Below, in pieces: positions 52,159 to 60,653 of a stretch of DNA of 64,000 nt. Within the stretch, counting starts at the first letter, position 1; each line of letters starts with the position of its first letter. Source of the DNA: JACKCR01 sp041390305 (lineage in GTDB: Bacteria; Eisenbacteria; RBG-16-71-46; CAIMUX01); NCBI GenBank assembly GCA_041390305.1, contig JAWKQE010000028.1, forward strand, positions 1 through 64,000, given 5' to 3'. The translations under genes and the position numbers were made by a program. A model generated the notes under the pieces. The model had not been told where the DNA came from, searched no databases, and worked only from the letters and a program-made list of their open reading frames with translations.

Positions 52159-54252
52159 CTAGTTTGCCCGGTTCGGCCTCAGGAGCACGGCCGTCGCGCC
52201 GGCCATCTCCTGCGCTTCGAGGATGTCGCGGGCGATCTCGTAGGTGCGGGTGAGGAGGCGGGAGCGTTGGAGTGTCAGCGTCTCCTCGCTCCGCACGGTC
52301 CCATCGCCCTGCTGCTCGAAACGACTCGCAAACGCGACTTCGCGGTTGTGGATGTCGACGTGGGCGGGAACCGCGACGATCGCATACCGGCTCGCTTCGA
52401 GTTCGACGGTGATCCGGCGCGTCCAGGTCGCCGGGTAACCGTTTTCCACCGGGTACCGACGCTCCACCTGCCCGATGAGGTCGAGACCCGCATCGAACGG
52501 GAACGGAAACGGCGCGAGGCGCGGCAGGACGTCGTCCACAGTCACGCTCTCGGTCTCGAATACGAACGAGAGGAGAGCGCGTCCGGGAGAGGTCTCGCGG
52601 ATCTCGGCCGACCGAACTTCGGCGTCGGCGTAGGTGGACCGGATCTGCGACTCGCAGTATTGCTGAACCGCGTCACGCCGAGGGGTGTCGTTCCTCTCCG
52701 CGGTCGCGTCGAGGGCGGAGAGGAGAAGGGACCCTGGCTCGCCGTCGAGGATCATCTCGACGTCGCCGCGCGTGGCTCCGTCGCTGCCGACGGTCATGCG
52801 CACCTCGGTGAGGTGGCTGTTGTGTTTCGCCGCCGGTCTCGGAGTCGTGACGATCTCCGAGGTACCGTCCGTCCGCACCAGGACGGCTTCCACGCCTTCG
52901 CAGCGCCAGGGGAGTTCGCCCAGTGGGTAGTGACGTGCGGTCGGATCGATCCAGACCGGGTCGCTCCCGAGCTGGGTGAGAACGAGGATGTGGTTGAAGC
53001 TCCAGTTGGGGAATTTCACATCGAGCGGTCCGTGCTCGCGTGTGACGACGAGTGCGGGATCGGCGTCGTACCCTGCTTCTCTCAGCAGTGCGACGAGGAG
53101 GATGGCTTTGTCCTTGGAGTCTGCCCGGCCGCGCTCGAGGACCTTCGCCGGTTTCGATGGGGTCAGGCTCCCCTGACCCAACTCGAGGTCGATCGCCGGG
53201 AGCTGCTGGACGTAACGCGTGAGTGCGGAGATCTCGCGACGCGCCCGCTCCGATCCGTCGTCCGAGAGCGAACTCCGGCCACTCGACATCGATGCCCCAC
53301 CTGCCACGAGGATTCCAGGGAGCGCGTCCGAGATCCTGTCGTCCGGCTTCAGGGCCTCCGCCAGGTGGTTCGTCCAATAGGACTCGGTCACCTCGTCCCA
53401 GGTCGTCCAGTCGGTGTGAGCGAACCTCGCATAGGCGAGGTACTCCTCGTGCGGCGGCATGCGGGGTTCCGGGACGAACCCGGGGACGTCACGCAGTGTC
53501 CACGTGAAGGTCTCGCTGAGGCCGAGCCCTGGGTTCTGCTCCTCCGAGATCACCGGTGCGCCGATCCGAGCGCATCGGTAGTACCGATAGCGCCAGTCCC
53601 ACTCCCGACCTTCCTCGTCGTAGAGGACCTTGGGTACGGTGAGGCGATACTGTGCGAAGACGACCGGGTCGTACTCCTGCACGGCCCACGAGTCGTAGAG
53701 GTACGGCTCTCGTCGGCGCAGGCGGTAGCGGTACTCGTAGCTCGCGCCCGGCACGAGTCCATCGAAGGCGAGTCGCACCGTGTTCTTCTCGATCGACGCG
53801 TTCTCGGCGGCGGTGTCTCCCGCGTGCACTTCCGGGAGAGGCACGCTCGCGCGCCCCAGATCGACTTCCTCTCTCCGGATCGGGAGCACTCGACCTTCGG
53901 GCGTGTGGATGCGCGCCTCGAGGGAGACGAGCTGCTCGCCGGGGAATAGGTCGATCTCCACGTGGGACCGCGCCTCGACGTTTCGAAACACGCGTACGAT
54001 CCGGTGGAAGACCTGATCGGTCGCGAGGCCGCGGTCGGTGGTATAGAGCTCGGTGTCCACCGTGGCCAGGACGACGACCGCATCGTGGTCAGGGTACTGC
54101 TCGGCCGTGGGTAGCGGAGGGAGATCGTAGAGCCGCTGGATCTCCGCCATGGTGCGGAAGGCAGGACGGCATCCGCCAGTGAGGACCAGAAGGAGAAGAA
54201 GGATCCAGAAGGACCCACGGATCGCTGCTCTCGGCTCGTTCGGGTTCGTCAT
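52159..54252 (-). CDS. Lipoprotein with DUF3857 and transglutaminase-like domains
   Basis: The 697-residue protein has a lipobox (LLVLTGGC, Cys about 28), a DUF3857 domain (about 60-250; VFHRIVRVFRNVEARSHVEID, then TWTLRDVPGFVPEPRMPP) and a transglutaminase-like domain (about 300-480). At the usual active-site CKDKATLL the sequence reads SKDKAILLVALLREAG, so the nucleophile is Ser (codon TCC). The His (SFNHILVL) and Asp (WIDPTARH) are in place. The protein may be catalytically inactive or use Ser. A C-terminal beta domain with YPVENGYPATWTRR follows. It is probably tethered to a membrane. Confidence 0.82.
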   Translation of the reverse strand: MTNPNEPRAAIRGSFWILLLLLVLTGGCRPAFRTMAEIQRLYDLPPLPTAEQYPDHDAVVVLATVDTELYTTDRGLATDQVFHRIVRVFRNVEARSHVEIDLFPGEQLVSLEARIHTPEGRVLPIRREEVDLGRASVPLPEVHAGDTAAENASIEKNTVRLAFDGLVPGASYEYRYRLRRREPYLYDSWAVQEYDPVVFAQYRLTVPKVLYDEEGREWDWRYRYYRCARIGAPVISEEQNPGLGLSETFTWTLRDVPGFVPEPRMPPHEEYLAYARFAHTDWTTWDEVTESYWTNHLAEALKPDDRISDALPGILVAGGASMSSGRSSLSDDGSERARREISALTRYVQQLPAIDLELGQGSLTPSKPAKVLERGRADSKDKAILLVALLREAGYDADPALVVTREHGPLDVKFPNWSFNHILVLTQLGSDPVWIDPTARHYPLGELPWRCEGVEAVLVRTDGTSEIVTTPRPAAKHNSHLTEVRMTVGSDGATRGDVEMILDGEPGSLLLSALDATAERNDTPRRDAVQQYCESQIRSTYADAEVRSAEIRETSPGRALLSFVFETESVTVDDVLPRLAPFPFPFDAGLDLIGQVERRYPVENGYPATWTRRITVELEASRYAIVAVPAHVDIHNREVAFASRFEQQGDGTVRSEETLTLQRSRLLTRTYEIARDILEAQEMAGATAVLLRPNRAN

Positions 54253-54365
54253 CACGCCTTGTTTCGTTCGGGATCCCTCCGCTCCGGCGTTCTGGAGAGT
54301 AGTCGACCGAACCACGGGAATCCAGGTGCGAACCGGACGCGCTCACCGCTACGTCCTCTTCCGCC

Positions 54366-55103
54366 CTATCGACCGAGCGCCCTCTGGATCGTGTCGGCGA
54401 CTTGGGTCGTCGGCTCGAGCGCGTGGATCTCCGCTGCGAGCGGAAGGCTCGGATCGGGAATCGCCGCGTGGAGGGGGTTGTACCAGACCGCGGCAACCTG
54501 GGCGCGGGCCGCTCCGGCGATGTCGGATACCCAGGAGTCTCCCACCATCACGGCGCATTCCGGACGAACCCCGAGCCACTCGAGAGCGATACGGAAGATC
54601 CCGGGTTCCGGCTTCGACACTCCCACCGCCTCGGACACGACGAGTTCGTCGACGAGGGAAGAGAGCCGGAGCGTCCGCATCTTCTCTTCCTGCTCGGCCG
54701 TCATGTTGTTCGTCACGACCGCGAGCCTGTAGTTCCGTCGCCGGAGTTCCTCGAGGAGGGCATGCGACCCGGGCACGACCTCACGCACGGCTTGATACGC
54801 CTCTCGGTAGTGAGACGCGAGCCGGACGGCATCCTCTCGAGTGGCGCCACCACGGAAGCGCTCGAGAAGTCGGAACATCCTTTCTTCTCGTGCTTCGTCG
54901 ACATCGATCTCTCCGGCCAGTACACGGAGATGGATCTCCTCGAGAACCTCGCGGTTCGCATGGAGGACGTCGTCCAGCGGGGTCGCCGCGAGCGCGGGCT
55001 CCACCTGCCGGATCGCCTCGACTGCCCCTCGGGCGCTGCGCCGATGGTCGAACAATGTGTCGTCGAGGTCGAGAAGGACGGCTTCCGGTCGCTCGGGGGT
55101 CAT
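54366..55103 (-). CDS. HAD-superfamily hydrolase
   Basis: This 245-residue phosphatase-type HAD protein has motif I LLDLDDTLFDHRRSA (Asp nucleophile and +2 Asp), motif II VVTNNMT, motif III Lys in GVSKPEPGIF and motif IV VGDSWVSDIAGA. The helical cap of about 100 residues between motif I and II is of C1 type, as in YjjG and phosphoglycolate phosphatases. The substrate is unknown. It starts at GTG or ATG 55103 and is divergent from the serine cluster. Confidence 0.85.
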   Translation of the reverse strand: MTPERPEAVLLDLDDTLFDHRRSARGAVEAIRQVEPALAATPLDDVLHANREVLEEIHLRVLAGEIDVDEAREERMFRLLERFRGGATREDAVRLASHYREAYQAVREVVPGSHALLEELRRRNYRLAVVTNNMTAEQEEKMRTLRLSSLVDELVVSEAVGVSKPEPGIFRIALEWLGVRPECAVMVGDSWVSDIAGAARAQVAAVWYNPLHAAIPDPSLPLAAEIHALEPTTQVADTIQRALGR

Positions 55104-55477
55104 GGGCCGGACAATGAGCGAATCTGGAGCCGGCGTCGAGTTCCGGGTTGGTGCGCCGGGGCCCGGTCGAGCGCAAGGTGTGGTCTACGGATACCGGGAG
55201 GGCCGTTCGCTGCTTCAGCGGAGGTCGGGCCAGCGGATGTGCCTTGCAAAGGCCCCATAAGTAGTTATAAAATATCATGTTTACGAGGTTGATAGTGTCC
55301 CCGCCGAGATACGCGGAAGCAGCACGGCTTCTTGCGGGAAACCCGCAGTGGTCCGCCCGGGTTGCTCGTGCCAATCTCCGATCTTGGTGGAATCGGCATC
55401 CGGAAGGAAGCAGCCCGGACCGGCGGCGGTCCCCATCGACCGCGCCGGACCCAATCGATGACGCAGAGGGAGACAGC
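55104..55477. other. Divergent intergenic region before the serine cluster
   Basis: About 370 bp with no gene. The middle (55255-55285) is unusually AT-rich for this genome and contains the promoter candidate at 55244-55271. The right end holds the ribosome site of the DUF1015 gene. Confidence 0.4.
55244..55271 (+). promoter_or_regulatory. Candidate sigma-70 promoter for the DUF1015-serA-serC operon
   Basis: TTGCAA (55244-55249) and TATAAA (55266-55271) with a 16-bp spacer match -35 (4/6) and -10 (5/6) elements and stand in the only AT-rich patch of the region, about 205 bp upstream of the DUF1015 gene. A 5' leader of roughly 200 nt would result. Confidence 0.4.
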
Positions 55478-56752
55478 ATGGCACGCATCCGCCCCTTTCG
55501 AGCCCTGAGGCCCTATCCCGAGCTCGCCGCGAAAGTCGCGAGCCCGCCGTACGACGTGCTCTCGAGTGAGGAAGCGCGGGTCATGGCGGACGGCAATCCC
55601 GTCTCCTTTCTCCATGTGAACAAACCGGAGATCGACCTGCCTCGGGACACCGATCCGTACGCTCCGGAGGTCTACGCGAAGGGCGCCGAGAATCTCCAGC
55701 GCCTCATCGACGACGGTGTCTATCTCCGCGAGGAGAAGCCAGCGCTCTACCTCTATCGCCAGGTGATGGGTGACCACGTCCAGACCGGGATCGCGGTGGG
55801 CGCGAGCGTCGAGGAGTACGAGACCGGCCGGATCAAGAAGCACGAGCACACGCGGCAGAAGAAGGAAGACGACCGCACGCGCCACATCGATGCGCTGGAC
55901 GCCAACACCGGGCCGGTCTTCCTCACCTACAAGGCGCGTCCGGAGATCGACGCGCAGGTTGCGAGGCTCACCGAGGACGCTCCCGTCTACGACTTCGTGG
56001 CCCCCGACGGCATCCGTCACACCGTGTGGGTGGTGGACGAAGACGCGGAACGCGATACGCTGGTCCGTGCGTTCGCGGAGATCGACGATCTCTACGTCGC
56101 CGACGGCCACCACCGCTCCGCCGCGGCGACACGCGTCTGTCAGGCCCGTCGTGCCCAGAATCCGAAGCACACGGGGGAGGAGCCCTACAACTTCTTCCTC
56201 TCGATGATCTTCCCGGACGATCAGATGATGATCCTCGACTACAACCGGATCGTCCGTGACCTGAACGGTCTCTCCGAGGACGAACTGCTCGGGAAGATCG
56301 GGTCCAAGTTCACGGTCGAATCGCTCGGCGATGCGAAGGCGAGCCGGACCGACATCCTCCACGACCCGCTCCGGCCGGGCCGGGCGAAGTCGTTCCTGAT
56401 GTATCTCGGGGGCCGCTGGTTCCACCTCGACGCGCGTCCCGGCACATGGCCGGAGGATCCGGTCGCGCGTCTCGATGTGGCTGTACTGCAGGACAACCTC
56501 CTCGCGCCGATCCTCGGCATCGGGGACCCGCGCTCCGACGAACGGATCGACTTCGTTGGTGGAATGCGCGGACTGGTGGAGCTGGAGAAGCGGGTGGACT
56601 CGGGAGAGTTCCAGGTCGCTTTCGCGCTCTACCCGACGTCGATCGAAGACCTATTCGCCGTGGCCGACGCGGGGCAGGTGATGCCGCCGAAGTCGACCTG
56701 GTCTGAACCGAAACTACGGTCCGGCTTGATCGTGAGACCACTCACGGACTAG
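55478..56752 (+). CDS. DUF1015 family protein (possible serine-metabolism enzyme)
   Basis: This 424-residue protein carries the DUF1015 hallmarks: RIRPFRALRPYPELAAKVASPPYDVLSSEEA at the N-terminus, KHEHTRQKKEDDRTRHI, and YVADGHHRSAAA, whose DGHHR resembles the nucleotide-binding motif of ParB/Srx-fold kinases such as SerK and SbnI. It precedes serA and serC in one direction (31 and 83 bp gaps), so a role in serine or phosphoserine metabolism is likely; serine kinase activity is a hypothesis. ATG 55478 has AGAGGGAG upstream. Confidence 0.85.
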   Translation: MARIRPFRALRPYPELAAKVASPPYDVLSSEEARVMADGNPVSFLHVNKPEIDLPRDTDPYAPEVYAKGAENLQRLIDDGVYLREEKPALYLYRQVMGDHVQTGIAVGASVEEYETGRIKKHEHTRQKKEDDRTRHIDALDANTGPVFLTYKARPEIDAQVARLTEDAPVYDFVAPDGIRHTVWVVDEDAERDTLVRAFAEIDDLYVADGHHRSAAATRVCQARRAQNPKHTGEEPYNFFLSMIFPDDQMMILDYNRIVRDLNGLSEDELLGKIGSKFTVESLGDAKASRTDILHDPLRPGRAKSFLMYLGGRWFHLDARPGTWPEDPVARLDVAVLQDNLLAPILGIGDPRSDERIDFVGGMRGLVELEKRVDSGEFQVAFALYPTSIEDLFAVADAGQVMPPKSTWSEPKLRSGLIVRPLTD

Positions 56753-56783
56753 AGTGCCCGGTTCGATTTCCAAGGAGACATAC

Positions 56784-57665
56784 ATGAAGATCCTTCTCTC
56801 CGATTCATTCGACGCCTCGCTCCCGAAGAAGCTCGAGGAGTTCGGCGAAGTCACGAACGACAAGAGTCAGCAGTCCAGCGCGAACGTCGTCCTCATCCGG
56901 TCGAAGACGACGTGTGATCGCGAGTACATCGACAAGGCGCCCGAACTCCAGCTCATCATCCGCGGCGGCGTCGGGCTCGACAACGTGGACGTGGAGTACG
57001 CGAAGTCCAAGGGCATCCAGGTCTTCAATACGGCCGAGGCTTCGGCCGTGGCCGTTGCCGAACTCGCCTTCGCCCTCATGATCGCCGTTCCGACCCGGAT
57101 CGTCGAAGGCCACATGGGGATGAAGGAAGGCAAGTGGCTGAAGAAGGAACTCGGCCGGACCGAGCTCCTCGGGAAGACCCTCGGCATGATCGGCGTCGGT
57201 AACATCGGCACCGAGGTGGCGAAGCGGGCCAAGGCGTTCGGGATGACCGTGATCGCGAACGATCCACAGAAGGCAACCCACGAGCACGCGGAGATGGTGT
57301 CGTTCGAGGATCTGCTCACGCGTTCCGACTACATCTCGATCAACGCTCCGCTCACGGACACGACGCGCAACATCATCCGCACCGAGACGATCGCGCGGAT
57401 GAAGGACGGCGTCATCCTCGTGAACACGGCCCGCGGCAAGATCGTCAACGAGGTCGACCTGACCGCGGCGCTCGAGTCGGGGAAGGTGCGGAGCTACGCG
57501 ACCGACGTCTGGTACTCCGACCCGCCGGCGAACGACAGCCCGCTCCTCACGGCGCCGAACGTCATCATGACGCCGCACATCGGAGCGTCCTCGGACGAGA
57601 ACATGCTCCGTATCGGCGATGTGGTCATCCGGATCATTCGCGACTTCGTTTCGCACAGCGCGTAA
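56784..57665 (+). CDS. serA: D-3-phosphoglycerate dehydrogenase (short form)
   Basis: The 293-residue 2-hydroxyacid dehydrogenase has the NAD-binding loop MIGVGNIGTEVAKRAKAFG and the catalytic set: Arg in NTARGKIVNE, Glu further on and HIGASSDEN (His). It lacks the C-terminal ACT domain of long SerA, as in short enzymes insensitive to serine. The first substrate-binding half starts KILLSDSFDASLPKKLEE. It oxidises 3-phosphoglycerate to 3-phosphohydroxypyruvate, which the SerC encoded next transaminates. ATG 56784 follows AAGGAGA. Confidence 0.9.
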   Translation: MKILLSDSFDASLPKKLEEFGEVTNDKSQQSSANVVLIRSKTTCDREYIDKAPELQLIIRGGVGLDNVDVEYAKSKGIQVFNTAEASAVAVAELAFALMIAVPTRIVEGHMGMKEGKWLKKELGRTELLGKTLGMIGVGNIGTEVAKRAKAFGMTVIANDPQKATHEHAEMVSFEDLLTRSDYISINAPLTDTTRNIIRTETIARMKDGVILVNTARGKIVNEVDLTAALESGKVRSYATDVWYSDPPANDSPLLTAPNVIMTPHIGASSDENMLRIGDVVIRIIRDFVSHSA

Positions 57666-57748
57666 GCGGCGCGCCGCCCGGAGCGCGGACGCCGATCGGT
57701 TCTTTTTGAGTCCCGCGTGGGCGGGGCGATTCAGGAGGTAGAAAGAGA

Positions 57749-58831
57749 ATGGCTCGCATCTGGAACTTCTCCGCGGGTCCGGCCACCCTTCCCGTCCCCG
57801 CACTCGAACGTGCGCAGAAGGAGATGCTCGACTGGGCCGGCACCGGGATGTCGATCATGGAGACGTCCCATCGGTCCAAGGAGTACGAACAGGTCCACAA
57901 CGAGGCGGCGGACTCGTTCCGTCAGCTCCTGAAGCTGGACGACGACTTCACCGTGCTCTTCCTGCAGGGCGGTGCTTCCCAGCAGTTCGCCGTCCTGCCG
58001 ATGAACTTCCTCCCGGCGGGTGGTTCGGCGGACTACGTCAACACGGGTGTCTGGTCGAAGAAGGCGCTGGCCGAGGCGAAGGCGCTCGGGAATGCGCGCG
58101 AAGCGGGCACGGCTGCGCCGGACTTCACGTCCGTGGTTCGGAAGGGCGGGCTCGAGCTCGACCCGAACGCGGCCTATGTCCACTTCACGTCGAACAACAC
58201 GATCAAGGGGACGCAGTACTACGAGTTCCCGGACTGTGGCTCGACGCCGATGGTCTGCGACATGTCCTCGGACTTCCTCTGGCAGCCGTTCGACGCGAAC
58301 CGGTTCCACATGATCTACGCGGGCGCGCAGAAGAACATCGGCCCCGCCGGCGTGACCGTGGTTCTCCTCCGGAAGTCCTGGCTCGAGAAGGCGAACAAGG
58401 ACATCCCGACGATCTTCCAGTACGGGATCCACGCCGAGAACAACTCGCTCTACAACACCCCGCCGACCTTTGCGATCTACATCGTGCGGAACGTGCTGGA
58501 CTGGGTGAAGGCCGAGGGCGGGCTCGAGGCGATGGAGAAGCGGAACCGCGCGAAGGGTGACCTCCTCTACTCGGCGATCGAGGCCCACGGTGACTTCTAC
58601 CGCTGCCCGGTCGAGAAGGACAGCCGGAGCTACATGAACGTCGTCTTCCGTCTCCCGACCGAGGAACTCGAGGCGAAGTTCGTGGCGGAAGCCAAGGCCG
58701 TCGGCCTTTCCGGCCTCAAGGGACACAGGTCCGTGGGCGGATGCCGCGCGTCGATCTACAACGCGATGGAGAAGGCGGGTGTACAGGCGCTCGTCGACTT
58801 CATGGACACGTTCGCGAAGTCGAACGGCTGA
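57749..58831 (+). CDS. serC: Phosphoserine aminotransferase
   Basis: This 360-residue PLP enzyme matches SerC along its length: WNFSAGPATLPVPALERAQKEMLDW, FLQGGASQQFAVLPMNFL, DMSSDFLW and the PLP lysine in YAGAQKNIGPAG (about residue 195). It converts 3-phosphohydroxypyruvate and glutamate to phosphoserine. ATG 57749 has a strong AGGAGG site. It follows serA by 83 bp and precedes a hairpin at 58858. A serB gene is not in the window. Confidence 0.96.
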   Translation: MARIWNFSAGPATLPVPALERAQKEMLDWAGTGMSIMETSHRSKEYEQVHNEAADSFRQLLKLDDDFTVLFLQGGASQQFAVLPMNFLPAGGSADYVNTGVWSKKALAEAKALGNAREAGTAAPDFTSVVRKGGLELDPNAAYVHFTSNNTIKGTQYYEFPDCGSTPMVCDMSSDFLWQPFDANRFHMIYAGAQKNIGPAGVTVVLLRKSWLEKANKDIPTIFQYGIHAENNSLYNTPPTFAIYIVRNVLDWVKAEGGLEAMEKRNRAKGDLLYSAIEAHGDFYRCPVEKDSRSYMNVVFRLPTEELEAKFVAEAKAVGLSGLKGHRSVGGCRASIYNAMEKAGVQALVDFMDTFAKSNG

Positions 58832-58857
58832 TCCTGCTCGGAATCGTCGGCCGTGTT

Positions 58858-58886
58858 GGGTGGGGTTTGCTTTCGCTGCCCCACCC
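58858..58886 (+). terminator. Hairpin after serC
   Basis: GGGTGGGG (58858-58865) pairs perfectly with CCCCACCC (58879-58886) around a 13-nt loop, 27 bases after the serC stop. There is no T-run, so it is a probable but not certain terminator. Confidence 0.5.
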
Positions 58887-59046
58887 GGCCGGGCGGGGCT
58901 TGCATCGTCACGACGCGCGGACCCGCGGATTTCTGTGTCTGCGGCCGCGGCCTGGCACGACAGATCGTGCGCACGTTTCCGACATTCTGTAGAAGTGTGC
59001 TACGATCCCTCTCTTGGCGTGCACATGCCATGGGAGGAACGTTCCC

Positions 59047-60651
59047 ATGCTTCGTTTCCTCTTCGCCTTCCGCCGACCTCGACCTACCGGACGTAGGTTC
59101 CCCTCGACACTTCACGGACTCGTGATGGGCCTCGTCGCCTTCACTCTCGTGTCCACCGCTTTCGGCTGCAGTGAGGACGAACTCTACGACACCGCATCCG
59201 ATCAGGTCCGCCTGCGGGTCTCGCTCGTGGCGCAGGATGGTACCCCGGTCGAGACGGATGTCTCGGCAGTCCCCTATCCGAACTCGAAGGATGGAATCGT
59301 CGTGCACGCGATCTCTGTCGGTGGTGTCGCGGAGCTCCTGATCGCGCCGGGTGACTACACCGTCCAGGTCGATGGCGGATACGTGACGCGAGACGGAAAG
59401 GTATCCACGTCCCGGGATCTCTATCTCCACCATTTCGAGGCGGGCGACGACGTGTCACTGTCGGGCACGTTCTCGGGTCTCGTCCTCGGTTTGCGGGACG
59501 GTGCTACCGGCGGGTGGCTCGAACTGGAGGAGGTTCCGGCTGGCTCGTTCGTCTTCGATGGCCGCGGCTCGTTCGCACACACACCCTCGCTCCTGGAAGA
59601 CGGGAGGCTGTTCTTCCGCGATCTGGCCGACGACGAGTACGTGCTGGCCTACGAGTCCGCGGGCAGCGAGCCGTTTGCGCCGCTGACCTGGTTTCCGGGC
59701 ACCGGGGTCCGATCGGAGCGCGACACGATCGAAGTCCTGCCCGGGACCCCTGCCGAAGTGGAAATGACGCTGCTGCGGAGGGGGTATCTCGACCTTTCCT
59801 GGACGACACCGTTGCCCGACGGATTCGAGTGTTCGTACGTGCTCAACGAAGCTTCCGGCTCCGATGAACTCGCGTCTGGAGTCGGGAGTCGCGTTCTGAT
59901 CGCGAATGCTCCCGTCGGCGAGCCGTTCCAGGCCCGCGGTGAGTTCACCTGGGAGTCCGAGGGGGGGACGTTCATCCGGACCTCTTACCTGAGGCTGCCC
60001 GAAGTCGTCCTTACTCCGGGAGACACGACCCAGTTCGAGATGGCGTTCCAGGGAGTTCAGGTCGTCGACACGCAATGTGGAGCTGGCTGTTCGCGACGTG
60101 TCACCGCGAACACCGTAGGGGCGGCCCTCTCCGAGTTGTCCTACTGCACGGGGCTCGGGATGGACGGCCGCTGGGTGCTTTTCCAGGCACGCGAGGAGCT
60201 CTCGCTGGATCTCCGGATCTCGCTCCCCCATGGTGCCGGTTTCGATACGTACTGGCCCGGTGTCGCCGATGCCCAAGATCGGGAGTCGCTCGTGCTCGAG
60301 GACGGAGATTCGAGGACGGTTGAGCTCGATGCACTCCTCGGCGGGACCGTGCGGGGCCGGGTCCTCGGCCCGGACGGAGAGCCCCTCTATATCTCGGCTC
60401 TCCGGGGCCTGACGATCCGAGTCTCGAAACCCGGCGCTTCCGTGGTCACCGTCTACGTCGAGCCGGACGGTGGGTTCTCGGCGTCCGCGCTCCGTCCGGG
60501 GGACTACACGATCTCCGTACAGACGGGCGAGCGTTCCGATTTCGTCGACACCTGGTGGCCCAACGCCGGCACCCTCGAAGAAGCTGAGGTCCTGACGCTC
60601 TCGGAGGGTGACAAGGTCCACGGCCTCGACATCCGGATGCGGAGGAAGTAG
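59047..60651 (+). CDS. Putative lipoprotein with beta-sandwich repeats (tandem gene 1)
   Basis: The 534-residue protein has an N-terminal signal (VMGLVAFTLVSTAFGC) with a plausible lipobox Cys, followed by several carboxypeptidase-regulatory-like or similar beta modules (GVAELLIAPGDYTVQVDGG, FFRDLADDEYVLAYESAG, TVRGRVLGPDGEPLY, SALRPGDYTISVQTG). Such modules occur in outer-membrane and surface proteins. The start ATG 59047 follows GGGAGG. The next gene begins 3 bases after its stop and encodes a related protein, suggesting duplication. No catalytic motif is seen. Confidence 0.72.
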   Translation: MLRFLFAFRRPRPTGRRFPSTLHGLVMGLVAFTLVSTAFGCSEDELYDTASDQVRLRVSLVAQDGTPVETDVSAVPYPNSKDGIVVHAISVGGVAELLIAPGDYTVQVDGGYVTRDGKVSTSRDLYLHHFEAGDDVSLSGTFSGLVLGLRDGATGGWLELEEVPAGSFVFDGRGSFAHTPSLLEDGRLFFRDLADDEYVLAYESAGSEPFAPLTWFPGTGVRSERDTIEVLPGTPAEVEMTLLRRGYLDLSWTTPLPDGFECSYVLNEASGSDELASGVGSRVLIANAPVGEPFQARGEFTWESEGGTFIRTSYLRLPEVVLTPGDTTQFEMAFQGVQVVDTQCGAGCSRRVTANTVGAALSELSYCTGLGMDGRWVLFQAREELSLDLRISLPHGAGFDTYWPGVADAQDRESLVLEDGDSRTVELDALLGGTVRGRVLGPDGEPLYISALRGLTIRVSKPGASVVTVYVEPDGGFSASALRPGDYTISVQTGERSDFVDTWWPNAGTLEEAEVLTLSEGDKVHGLDIRMRRK

Positions 60652-60653
60652 CG

